Shown here: one piece after another, positions 1-6,063 of the stretch
Layout: each line of letters opens with the position of its first letter
How positions within the stretch are numbered: the stretch's first letter is position 1
NCBI GenBank assembly: GCA_009845645.1
Contig: VXZF01000584.1
Location: 1-9,248 of the forward strand
Reading direction: 5' to 3'
DNA: 9,248 bases
From: Gemmatimonadota bacterium
GTDB lineage: Bacteria > Latescibacterota > UBA2968 > UBA8231
Notes under the pieces: model-generated
The model's input: only the letters and a program-made list of their open reading frames with translations
Database searches by the model: none
What the model was told of the DNA's origin: nothing
Made by a program: the position numbers and the translations under genes

Positions 1-128
1 ACGATGACCGTGGCTGGCGGCGGCGCTTGATTTAGTTCCGACTCTTGGCGCGGGTGGGTGTGCGGGAGGGGCGTCCGGTGTGCCGAGCGCTGTTCCTCCA
101 TGCGATGGATGCCCTCAGGGCAAGGACG

Positions 129-1094
129 TTAGGGAGACGCTTGACCTTCCAACAACTTCACGAAGTCCGCCTCGTCGCGGCAGGTCAGCGCCGCCTTCAT
201 CACCGCTTCGGCGGAATCGTCCCCAACCTCGGTCAATCGCTCAGCCAACGCAGACGGCACGGCAATGCCCCGCGTGGTCAAGGTCTGCACGACGATGGCA
301 TGCAGCATCTCCGCACGGCCTTCGGCACGGCTCTCGCGGCGTTCCTCGCCCAAAAACGCATGCTCGTCGGGTCCGGTGCCCTCCGGGGTGCCGAGCACCC
401 GGCCCACGCGGCGCAGCATAGCCACGGTCGCTAGCGATAGCGTGGGTTCATTCAGCGCCAAGTGAATCTCCCCGGCGGTCCAGCCGGGAAAGGCGAGGCT
501 GATCGGCGACGCCCGGAAGCCCTTTTGGCCCCGAACATGGATGCTCAGGCCGGGTTGACGCTTGGACCGCGGACCTCGAACCGCACGATCCGGCACTTCA
601 ACCCAAACTTCGGGAAAGCCCCAAGCCTCATAGAGGCTGAGCTTGCCCCGGTAAACGTCAGTGGTGAGATCGACTTCGAGCACGACATCCGGCAGCGCGT
701 CCTCCCCGACCTCAACGATGCGACCCGGCGATTCCTCCAAGGGCCGCAAGTACAGGCACTGATCCGCCTGCAGGATGCGCCGTGGATCACCTTTCGGCCC
801 AAGCACCGCTAAGTCGGCCGTTCCGAAGGTCTCAATGGGCGAACCCCGCGCTGCGGAAATCAGTGTGGCTAGATCACGAAGCCGCTGCGACGGATGCTCG
901 TGCCAAGTGGTGGTGGGCTCGCGTACCACCATCGCCACTTCCGTATCGGCGTCCCAGAACTCAAACCGACCCTCGTGGTCCGCAATGCGGCTGCGCGGAA
1001 TGCGCACTGGTCGGCAACCCGGAAACTCAAGCGCCTCGGGTTCGGGAAACGCCAACATGCGTTCCTTGGTCGGTCTGCGGAACAGTTCAGCCAT
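129..1094 (-). CDS. Uma2-family putative endonuclease (PD-(D/E)XK-like), 321 aa
   Basis: The product resembles the Uma2 (DUF820) family of putative restriction-endonuclease-like proteins. Its biological role is not established, and the family is often found in many copies per genome. The family core is visible at residues 135-167: Pro135-Asp136, Glu140-Val141, Lys151, Tyr155, Gly159, then Pro-Glu-Val-Trp at 161-164. This matches the usual PD...EV...K..Y...G..E.W pattern. The N-terminal part (about 50-115) would form the rest of the nuclease-like fold. Residues 250-316 form a charged, probably helical extension (two R-x-E-x-R-A-E type segments), so the protein is longer than the typical ~190-aa member. 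The ATG at 1094 is preceded by AAGGTG with an 8-base spacer. It is transcribed divergently from the kinase cassette. The family assignment is fairly sure; nuclease activity is inferred. Confidence 0.85.
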   Translation of the reverse strand: MAELFRRPTKERMLAFPEPEALEFPGCRPVRIPRSRIADHEGRFEFWDADTEVAMVVREPTTTWHEHPSQRLRDLATLISAARGSPIETFGTADLAVLGPKGDPRRILQADQCLYLRPLEESPGRIVEVGEDALPDVVLEVDLTTDVYRGKLSLYEAWGFPEVWVEVPDRAVRGPRSKRQPGLSIHVRGQKGFRASPISLAFPGWTAGEIHLALNEPTLSLATVAMLRRVGRVLGTPEGTGPDEHAFLGEERRESRAEGRAEMLHAIVVQTLTTRGIAVPSALAERLTEVGDDSAEAVMKAALTCRDEADFVKLLEGQASP

Positions 1095-1115
1095 GATGGG
1101 TTCACCTTAGCCTAT

Positions 1116-1143
1116 TCGACTCCTCCGACACTCGGACTAAAAT
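1116..1143 (+). promoter_or_regulatory. Possible sigma-70-type promoter for the kinase cassette
   Basis: A TAAAAT hexamer at 1138-1143 matches the -10 consensus in five of six bases. It is preceded, after 16 bases, by TCGACT at 1116-1121, which matches four of six bases of TTGACA. It lies in the divergent gap, points toward the cassette, and would leave a leader of roughly 95 bases before the 1245 ATG or about 390 before the 1536 ATG. The -35 is weak and A+T-rich hexamers occur by chance, so this is only a candidate. Confidence 0.3.
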
Positions 1144-1244
1144 CTGGGTCCATAGTTAGGTTTCTCGGGACTTTGTTGATGGGTGGTGTGAATAGGCCGC
1201 AGTTGATTCGGAACTTGCCCACTGATCCTCCGTGGAGAGGGAGT

Positions 1245-1364
1245 ATGTCGAGTGTTTATCGAGGTGATAAAGTGGCATCGCCGAAGCTAGGGGGATGGGA
1301 TACTCGGGGGAACACGACCTTTCGTCGCTGGTGGTGGCAGCGTGATGGGGCTAAGAGCAGATAG
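1245..1364 (+). CDS. Possible small ORF, 39 aa, or 5' part of a broken first cistron
   Basis: The ATG at 1245 has a strong purine-rich Shine-Dalgarno stretch directly upstream (GGAGAGGGAG, 1234-1243). The predicted peptide is basic and tryptophan-rich (three consecutive Trp near its end) and stops at TAG 1362-1364. I recognise no family. Reading on in the same frame past this TAG gives a coding-looking stretch (E-T-H-E-E-F-I-D-M-A-N-R-E) that continues into the next small ORF. The two may therefore be one gene interrupted by a nonsense codon. It could also be non-coding leader sequence. Confidence 0.25.
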   Translation: MSSVYRGDKVASPKLGGWDTRGNTTFRRWWWQRDGAKSR

Positions 1365-1388
1365 GAGACACATGAGGAGTTTATCGAC

Positions 1389-1545
1389 ATGGCCAATCGC
1401 GAAGGAATGGAGTTTGTGATAGAGAAGTGCTACACGGTGGCTAATGTGGCCCTCAGCCCAAGATCGCCGGACTGCCACATCGGAGTCGGTTGAAAAAATC
1501 AACAAGTTCGGCGTCGCCGAGCGAAAGGCGGAAGTATGGGCATGA
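1389..1545 (+). pseudogene. Short coding-looking segment spread over two frames, directly upstream of the cassette
   Basis: An ATG at 1389 has GAGGAG at 1374-1379 (9-base spacer) and opens a 34-codon frame ending at TGA 1491-1493. In the +1 frame, open from 1423, the stretch around 1489-1542 reads like protein (V-E-K-I-N-K-F-G-V-A-E-R-K-A-E-V-W-A) with mostly G/C third positions. It ends at TGA 1543-1545, which overlaps the in-frame ATG at 1542 of the next gene as ATGA. This is the same junction type used further down the cassette. The simplest explanation is a first cistron of which only frameshifted pieces remain, or a sequencing indel. A +1 slip at the GGT-TGA site (1488-1493) would join the two frames, but that is speculative. 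Read separately, the +1 frame has its own ATG at 1444 (33 codons). Confidence 0.3.
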
Positions 1546-1949
1546 TAGAGACATGGGCGCGGCTTGAGGTGGAAGGCGTCGAAGAGACTTGCGGTGACGC
1601 AACCGGTGGGGGAGACAACGTAGAAGTCGCCGATAGGGGGACGTTTGCTTCCAAGTGGTGGCGCGTCCGTGTCGACTACAATCCGAATACTAGCCGAGGC
1701 GTTGGATTGGCGGCCTGGTTGTCCACCCTGATGCTAACAGAAGGGCTCAAGCGTAGAGGAAACGGCGAAAATTCCCTGAGAGGTCCTCTTGCGTGGATTT
1801 CCGTCGCGACAAACGATCATGCTGGAGTGAACCTACGCGTTGAACGGAAGTGCTCAAAAGCATGGAGAGACCAACGCAACCATGTGGAAGGAAAACACCT
1901 TATTCGCGGCACCAAGTTTAACAACGTAACTGGCGAGGGAGCACCTTGA
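1536..1949 (+). CDS. Hypothetical protein, 137 aa, first clear gene of the kinase cassette
   Basis: I do not recognise a family. The protein has an acidic, glycine-containing N-terminus (about residues 8-35), a W-W-R-V-R-V-D-Y segment near residue 41 that looks like a beta strand, a likely hydrophobic helix (G-L-A-A-W-L-S-T-L-M-L) near 57-67, and a basic C-terminal third. No signal peptide or membrane segment is evident. Two starts are possible. ATG 1536 follows GGCGG closely. ATG 1542 has better spacing from GGAAG and forms an ATGA overlap with an upstream stop, like the later junctions, giving 135 aa. Its TGA (1947-1949) overlaps the TTG start of the kinase gene, so it is almost certainly co-translated with it. 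Small size and position are compatible with an adaptor, sensor or regulator, but this is inference. Confidence 0.6.
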   Translation: MGMIETWARLEVEGVEETCGDATGGGDNVEVADRGTFASKWWRVRVDYNPNTSRGVGLAAWLSTLMLTEGLKRRGNGENSLRGPLAWISVATNDHAGVNLRVERKCSKAWRDQRNHVEGKHLIRGTKFNNVTGEGAP

Positions 1950-3346
1950 ACAAAGATCGAGCGAGTGCTCTGGCTATGGAGCTGAAAGGTGAGTCTGTGG
2001 ACAAATGGACGATTTGCGACTTGATTGATTCCGGAAAGACTGCAGCAGTATTCGCAGCGAAAAACGGAGTACAGGACGCGGCGCTCAAGGTGTTTGACAG
2101 CGAACTCGTTGATCGATACGGAAAACACACGCAGTTAAACAGGATCGCACGGGAATTGAGCCTTGCTGATCATAGGCACCCCAACTTAGTTGAAATATAT
2201 GATGGCGGTGAATGCCGGAGGACTGGGCTACTTTATGTTGCGATGGAGAGAATAGATGCCCCTTCCCTTGCCCTCGTTCTTGAGAAAATCGCTCGCAGTC
2301 GCATTAGGGACATCATACGTGATGTCGCTAGTGCGGCAAGATTTCTCGAGACGTTGAATATCGCCCACAGGGACATAAAGCCAGCAAACATAGCGGTAAC
2401 TGATGAAAAAGCAGTGTTGCTTGATCTAGGTGTCATTCGTGCAATCTCAAATCCCGGAGGGACTGACGACGACGACGCAAGGAAGTTTGTAGGAACACTT
2501 CAATACAGCCCTCCTGAATTTCTCCTTCGTACTGAGGAAGACTCTATCGATGGTTGGCGTGCAGTCACATTCTATCAGATGGGAGCTGTTCTTCACGATT
2601 TAATCGAAAGAAAGACGATATTTTCTGACGCATTGGACCCGTATGCACGTCTGGTCAACGCAGTACAACAGGAAAGCCCCGACATTACTGCGTCCGACGT
2701 ACCTTCGGATCTAATTTCCTTGGCACAAAGGTGCCTCGTAAAAGATCCTACTGCTCGGCTTAATTTGGTTTCTTGGAATGACTTTGAATTCACCCCTTCG
2801 CAGTCGTCGCCAAGGGAGGCAGCGAGAGAAGCGATTCTTAAAAGGCTGGGTGTAGGAGCCGCAGAACCTTTGCAGCCAGATATTGAGTACGAGCGATCGA
2901 GGTTGCTGCGCACTACCGCAGAGGAAGTACGGGACATTATCCGTAACGCGTGTATCTCCGAAGCTCTTCTACCTCCACTTAGGATGCACGAGTTACGCAC
3001 TCGAGATACAGTAGCTTCGTTCGCTGTAACATTTTCGCCAGATCTGCAGCGCGGCCTTAACGTCTATTTCATTCTGGATTTTTTGATCGATCTTGTGGAT
3101 GTTAATACATGTGCTGTGATTGTGAACGCTGCCGCCCGGCTTGACACAAAGAGGTTTGATCCGACCGACAACGAAAATCCCCGAGAGAGAATTTATGCTG
3201 GTTTTGTTGAGCAAGAAAGCATGGGAGATGCGGTTCTGGACTTTCTTCTACCAGCATACGAAAAGGCACTTACGTTGCAGGGGGAGGTGAACGAAGCTCG
3301 TCAGCAGATTTGCATTACAGGCACAGATGGGAAGTCGGAGATATGA
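1946..3346 (+). CDS. Serine/threonine protein kinase with unrecognised C-terminal domain, 466 aa
   Basis: This is a Hanks-type protein kinase that would transfer phosphate from ATP to Ser/Thr in a cytoplasmic partner. Residues ~21-280 form the kinase domain: VAIK-type lysine K48 (A-A-L-K-V-F), helix-C glutamate E70, catalytic loop H141-R-D-I-K-P-A-N148, metal-binding D160 in DLG (for DFG), a P-P-E at 189-191, and D267/R271 near the domain end. The glycine loop is degenerate (I-D-S-G-K-T-A-A-V-F, 27-36), keeping only the central glycine, and the usual helix-F aspartate appears to be T208. The catalytic residues are intact, so activity is likely. Residues ~290-466 are a separate region with no transmembrane segment, unlike PASTA-type receptor kinases. 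I do not recognise it; it may bind a ligand or partner. The start is TTG 1946, with GGCGAGGGAG upstream, inside the stop codon of the preceding gene. The stop overlaps the helicase ATG as ATGA. Confidence 0.88.
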   Translation: MNKDRASALAMELKGESVDKWTICDLIDSGKTAAVFAAKNGVQDAALKVFDSELVDRYGKHTQLNRIARELSLADHRHPNLVEIYDGGECRRTGLLYVAMERIDAPSLALVLEKIARSRIRDIIRDVASAARFLETLNIAHRDIKPANIAVTDEKAVLLDLGVIRAISNPGGTDDDDARKFVGTLQYSPPEFLLRTEEDSIDGWRAVTFYQMGAVLHDLIERKTIFSDALDPYARLVNAVQQESPDITASDVPSDLISLAQRCLVKDPTARLNLVSWNDFEFTPSQSSPREAAREAILKRLGVGAAEPLQPDIEYERSRLLRTTAEEVRDIIRNACISEALLPPLRMHELRTRDTVASFAVTFSPDLQRGLNVYFILDFLIDLVDVNTCAVIVNAAARLDTKRFDPTDNENPRERIYAGFVEQESMGDAVLDFLLPAYEKALTLQGEVNEARQQICITGTDGKSEI

Positions 3347-4500
3347 ACGATACTTGGTGGGTGTCCGAAGGTCAAATGGACGATGATCAGAAGCGGGTAG
3401 TGGCTCTTCCTTTAGACAGGGGGCAACTCGTCGTTGGTCCTCCAGGCTCCGGAAAAACTAACTTGTTGGTCCTAAGGGCCAAGTACTTGACGCTAGCGGG
3501 TAGGCCAAACTTTCAGATTGTTGTGTTCACCAGAGCACTTCGGGAGTTTATTGCTGCGGGCGCAGATGCTTACGGTGTACCGGGAGACAAGATCGTCACT
3601 TCTAAAAGGTTTTTTGCAGGTGTCTTGTATGACTATGGCGTTAAAGTCGAGTCGGTTGAAGATTTTGGCGAGCAGCGCAGAAAGCTAGTCGAGCAAGTAG
3701 CCGGGGTTGTTCAGAGGGAGGGGTTGCGGAACATATACGACGCGATTTTGCTAGACGAAGCTCATGACTATCTTCCGGAGGAAGTTGAGCTGTTTGCTAG
3801 GCTAAGTACGACCTTGTTTGCAGTGGCGGACAGGCGACAGAAGATATACAGTGGTGAGGAGCCTTTTGGCGTTCTGGAAAGCATAGTAGGGGATAAGGTG
3901 GAGTTGACCCACCACTATCGAAATGGAGTCAACGTTTGTAGATTCGCTGATAGGATTGGTAGGGACCGGGAGGCATTTCAGCCGATAGAGGCGTCTTGCA
4001 ATTACAATGAAAAGGATCGACCTTCCAGTGTGCGCTGGGAACGTTGTGCCTCCCTAGATGAAGAAATTGAATTGGTTATCTCTAGATTGAGTGGACAGAT
4101 TGCCGCGTACCCAGACGAGCGAGTTGGGATCATCTCCCCTAGTAGGAGTGCAGCTGCGCGTATGTGGGCTGCGATTGAGCAAACAGAATTTGCGGATGTG
4201 GCAAGTTTTCAGGGGGACGATGAAGTTGTTCGTTTTGATGAGGATGTTCGCATTTGCGTGTCCTCGTTGCATGCGGCGAAAGGTCTGGAGTACCGCGTAC
4301 TTCACGTACTAAGTTGTGAGAACTTTGCGCGACGCCCACTACCTCGATTCTTGGCCTTTACTGCCGTCACCCGAGCGAAGACGGCATTGTACATGTACTT
4401 TTCGGGAGAACTGTTGGGATTCCTTGATCAGGCTATACAGTCATTAGAGACTAGGCCTTCACCACCCTCGATTGAACGACTTTTTGGGGACAAAGGATGA
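3343..4500 (+). CDS. UvrD-like superfamily 1 helicase/ATPase, minimal form, 385 aa
   Basis: The full SF1 motif set is present in order: a Q-motif-like M-D-D-D-Q16, Walker A G-P-P-G-S-G-K-T (32-39), motif Ia V-F-T-R-A-L (61-66), Walker B L-D-E-A-H (137-141), motif III A-D-R-R-Q-K-I-Y (162-169), motif IV H-Y-R-N (191-194), motif V S-S-L-H-A-A-K-G-L-E (307-316) and motif VI A-F-T-A-V-T-R-A-K (338-346). This predicts ATP-driven movement on single-stranded nucleic acid. At 385 aa it is about half the length of UvrD/Rep (~700 aa), so it lacks room for full 1B/2B subdomains. In that it resembles small defence-associated helicases such as GajB of Gabija. The ATG at 3343 was chosen over an in-frame ATG 33 bases upstream because it forms an ATGA overlap with the kinase stop and follows GGGAAGTCGGAG. 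The motor function is well supported; substrate and role are unknown. Confidence 0.87.
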   Translation: MNDTWWVSEGQMDDDQKRVVALPLDRGQLVVGPPGSGKTNLLVLRAKYLTLAGRPNFQIVVFTRALREFIAAGADAYGVPGDKIVTSKRFFAGVLYDYGVKVESVEDFGEQRRKLVEQVAGVVQREGLRNIYDAILLDEAHDYLPEEVELFARLSTTLFAVADRRQKIYSGEEPFGVLESIVGDKVELTHHYRNGVNVCRFADRIGRDREAFQPIEASCNYNEKDRPSSVRWERCASLDEEIELVISRLSGQIAAYPDERVGIISPSRSAAARMWAAIEQTEFADVASFQGDDEVVRFDEDVRICVSSLHAAKGLEYRVLHVLSCENFARRPLPRFLAFTAVTRAKTALYMYFSGELLGFLDQAIQSLETRPSPPSIERLFGDKG

Positions 4501-5828
4501 AAATCTGGCAAGCCACAGTGGGAAGACAGCGGTTTATTGAGCTGCTTCAGCGGAATCCACCCGCGGTTCCCGTCCGCACTTGGGAAGGTGGGAAGCGGGA
4601 GGGAGTGGGGAAGGGAGAAATTTGCCTGCTTTGGGCTAGGGAACCCAGAAAAGGAGAGATGCCAGTCGCAGTGGTTGTGCCGGAAGGGGAAGTCGAGGAC
4701 TTTTTTGCTTGGACGAACACATACTTGTCCAATTGGAGCCCGATTACTTCATATTTTAGAGTTTTTTCGGACCGAGAGTTGATTCGGCGAGACGAGGAAG
4801 TAAAAAGCACGGTAGGGAAACTCCTAGAAGCGGCCTCTATCGGATTGATTGTAGCAGAGGCAATTGGGCAATCCCGAGAAGGGTATGACGTAGATCGTGT
4901 TTCTATGTCTGCATGTGTTGCAACTTTTTCGTATGCAGCTGTTCAAAGTATATGCAACAAAGTCGAGATATCGCAGTTCGCGCGGGAGTGGTCAAACTGT
5001 AGACTCCTTACCGGTCAGGCACCCTTGCGGATTGACGTAGAGAGTATGCTGACCCCATGGGAGGCCATAGAGGATATGGTCACCGAGCGTGTCGACGGGA
5101 CGCGAGGGAGGACGAATCGCGGAAAGGGGCGATTGTTCGTTGAGGGACTCAGGGAGGTAGCTGATGAGGGCGAAATTGGTGAGGCCACTTGGAGGCGAAT
5201 AACAGCGCGGATACCGAAGGCTCAGCGGGCGATTCAGCTAATGAAAGGCACGCACGAGGAGCGTGTGATTGCACTGGAAACCGTACTTGGGGAAGGGGGG
5301 AATAGAGGACGGCGATATAGCGACGAGAGCTCTTTTGTCGCGGGTTACTTGGGGAGCAGAGTTTTCCCGGGCACAATCAAACACATCGGTTTGGTATTGA
5401 AGTACTCCGACAAATATCCAAGTGCGGCTTTGTGGCTCGGATTGTTTGCGGGATTACACGAAAGGCGCGAATTGAGTATGAACAGCCTCGGGCGACACAT
5501 TTGGCGGGCGATCGCAAGTGAAGAATCGGTTCTATCCCGGCCGAGATGCGATATTGGAATTAGAGAATTGCGTGTGTTGGTGGAGGGCGGCCTTTTCGGG
5601 ACGCAGTACAGGACTGCGACGCCTGGTAGATTGGTCGTGGAACTGCATCCGTGTGTATATACCGTAGTACGTTGGCCCGTGCAGTACTCGGAAAAAGAGG
5701 GACGTAGACAAAGAGAATTGTTCACCGGCATAACGGGTGAAATAGGTGGGGTGGTTAACGACCTCAAGGAAGCACGAAGTGGTCTTGATGAGGCCATAAG
5801 GAGACTTGAACGCTCGATTCAAAAGTAG
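4497..5828 (+). CDS. Hypothetical protein, 443 aa, last gene of the kinase cassette
   Basis: I recognise no family or catalytic motif. The N-terminal ~90 residues mix strands and short helices. Residues ~95-165 look helical (a hydrophobic A-A-S-I-G-L-I-V-A-E-A-I near 112-123). A basic, glycine-containing linker lies at ~200-212 (G-T-R-G-R-T-N-R-G-K-G-R). The region 280-340 contains a hydrophobic helical stretch around A-L-W-L-G-L-F-A-G-L (311-320). Residues ~413-441 are a charged amphipathic helix likely to form a coiled coil. No signal peptide is seen, and the hydrophobic stretches are too short for confident membrane spans. The ATG at 4497 overlaps the helicase TGA as ATGA and follows GGGGACAAAGG. 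Its length, helical character and coupling to the helicase suggest a structural, sensor or effector partner of the complex. That role is inference. Confidence 0.75.
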   Translation: MKIWQATVGRQRFIELLQRNPPAVPVRTWEGGKREGVGKGEICLLWAREPRKGEMPVAVVVPEGEVEDFFAWTNTYLSNWSPITSYFRVFSDRELIRRDEEVKSTVGKLLEAASIGLIVAEAIGQSREGYDVDRVSMSACVATFSYAAVQSICNKVEISQFAREWSNCRLLTGQAPLRIDVESMLTPWEAIEDMVTERVDGTRGRTNRGKGRLFVEGLREVADEGEIGEATWRRITARIPKAQRAIQLMKGTHEERVIALETVLGEGGNRGRRYSDESSFVAGYLGSRVFPGTIKHIGLVLKYSDKYPSAALWLGLFAGLHERRELSMNSLGRHIWRAIASEESVLSRPRCDIGIRELRVLVEGGLFGTQYRTATPGRLVVELHPCVYTVVRWPVQYSEKEGRRQRELFTGITGEIGGVVNDLKEARSGLDEAIRRLERSIQK

Positions 5829-5879
5829 AGCGAGTCATGCACTTCGTTACGTAAGTTGGGGAACTATAGGCATGAGTGT

Positions 5880-5902
5880 GTCAAGCCGGTTGTGGCTTGG
5901 AC
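5880..5902 (+). terminator. Possible hairpin downstream of the cassette
   Basis: CAAGCC (5882-5887) and GGCTTG (5894-5899) are inverted repeats around a 6-base loop. Two further pairs form across a single bulged G (G5880-T5881 with A5901-C5902). It lies 51 bases beyond the stop of the last cassette gene and ahead of the convergent small ORF, where a terminator is expected. No T-run follows on either strand, so it is not a classic Rho-independent terminator and may be coincidental. Confidence 0.25.
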
Positions 5903-5922
5903 CGAGGATTATGGCCCCTCCC

Positions 5923-6063
5923 TCACGAGGCTAGGACTTTCCCCCGCACGGCGCTGACAACGGCGTTCAGCGGGATTCGGTCCCCCTCGATCAATAGGCT
6001 CAAGGCCAGCTCAATGGCCAAGCGGGTGCCTGTCAGTTCGCCGCGCAAATCCCTCAGTTCCAT
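5923..6063 (-). CDS. Small ORF, 46 aa, overlapping the end of the exported-protein gene
   Basis: Read on the minus strand from ATG 6063 to TGA 5923-5925, this gives a well-behaved, mostly helical peptide: M-E-L-R-D-L-R-G-E-L at the start, a hydrophobic A-I-E-L-A-L-S-L-L-I (16-25), and V-V-S-A-V-R-G-K-V-L-A-S at the end. The ATG overlaps the stop of the upstream gene within ATGGAACTGA, so translational coupling is possible; there is no good ribosome binding site of its own. The same frame remains coding-looking for another 22 codons upstream of the ATG (S-P-E-A-K-A-F-S-A-A-W-R), up to a TAG at 6130-6132. That argues for an alternative: this is the true C-terminus of the exported protein, split off by a frameshift near 6130. 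No family is recognised. Confidence 0.45.
   Translation of the reverse strand: MELRDLRGELTGTRLAIELALSLLIEGDRIPLNAVVSAVRGKVLAS

Larger units (their letters stand above)
1095..1535. other. Intergenic stretch between divergent units with fragmentary coding signals
   Basis: About 440 bases lie between the Uma2-like gene and the first clear cassette gene. They contain a weak plus-strand promoter candidate (1116-1143), a 39-codon ORF with a good ribosome binding site (1245-1364), and a second short coding-looking segment (1389-1545) that switches frame. No intact protein gene longer than 40 codons is convincing here. The most economical reading is the leader region of the cassette plus a decayed or unusually small first cistron. 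Confidence 0.5.

Noticed and set aside
1..30. Frame 1 ends in TGA at 28-30 and could be the tail of a plus-strand gene entering from the left.
   Set aside because: Only nine codons are visible and they are Gly/Ala-rich. Nothing distinguishes them from chance.
110..122. TGCCC-TCA-GGGCA hairpin just beyond the stop of the Uma2-like gene.
   Set aside because: It has only five pairs and no T-run on the minus strand, too weak to call a terminator.
45..1110. Several long plus-strand open frames opposite the Uma2-like gene.
   Set aside because: They are antisense shadows with Arg/Pro-rich composition and no motifs. The minus-strand frame has the family signature.
5149..5822. Minus-strand open frames opposite the 443-aa gene.
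   Set aside because: Their composition is typical of antisense shadows (Ser/Pro/Arg/Cys), with no ribosome binding sites and no motifs.
5847..5854. TTACGTAA palindrome near the right edge of the low-G+C block, considered as an insertion or attachment site.
   Set aside because: It is only eight bases long and has no matching copy seen at the left edge.
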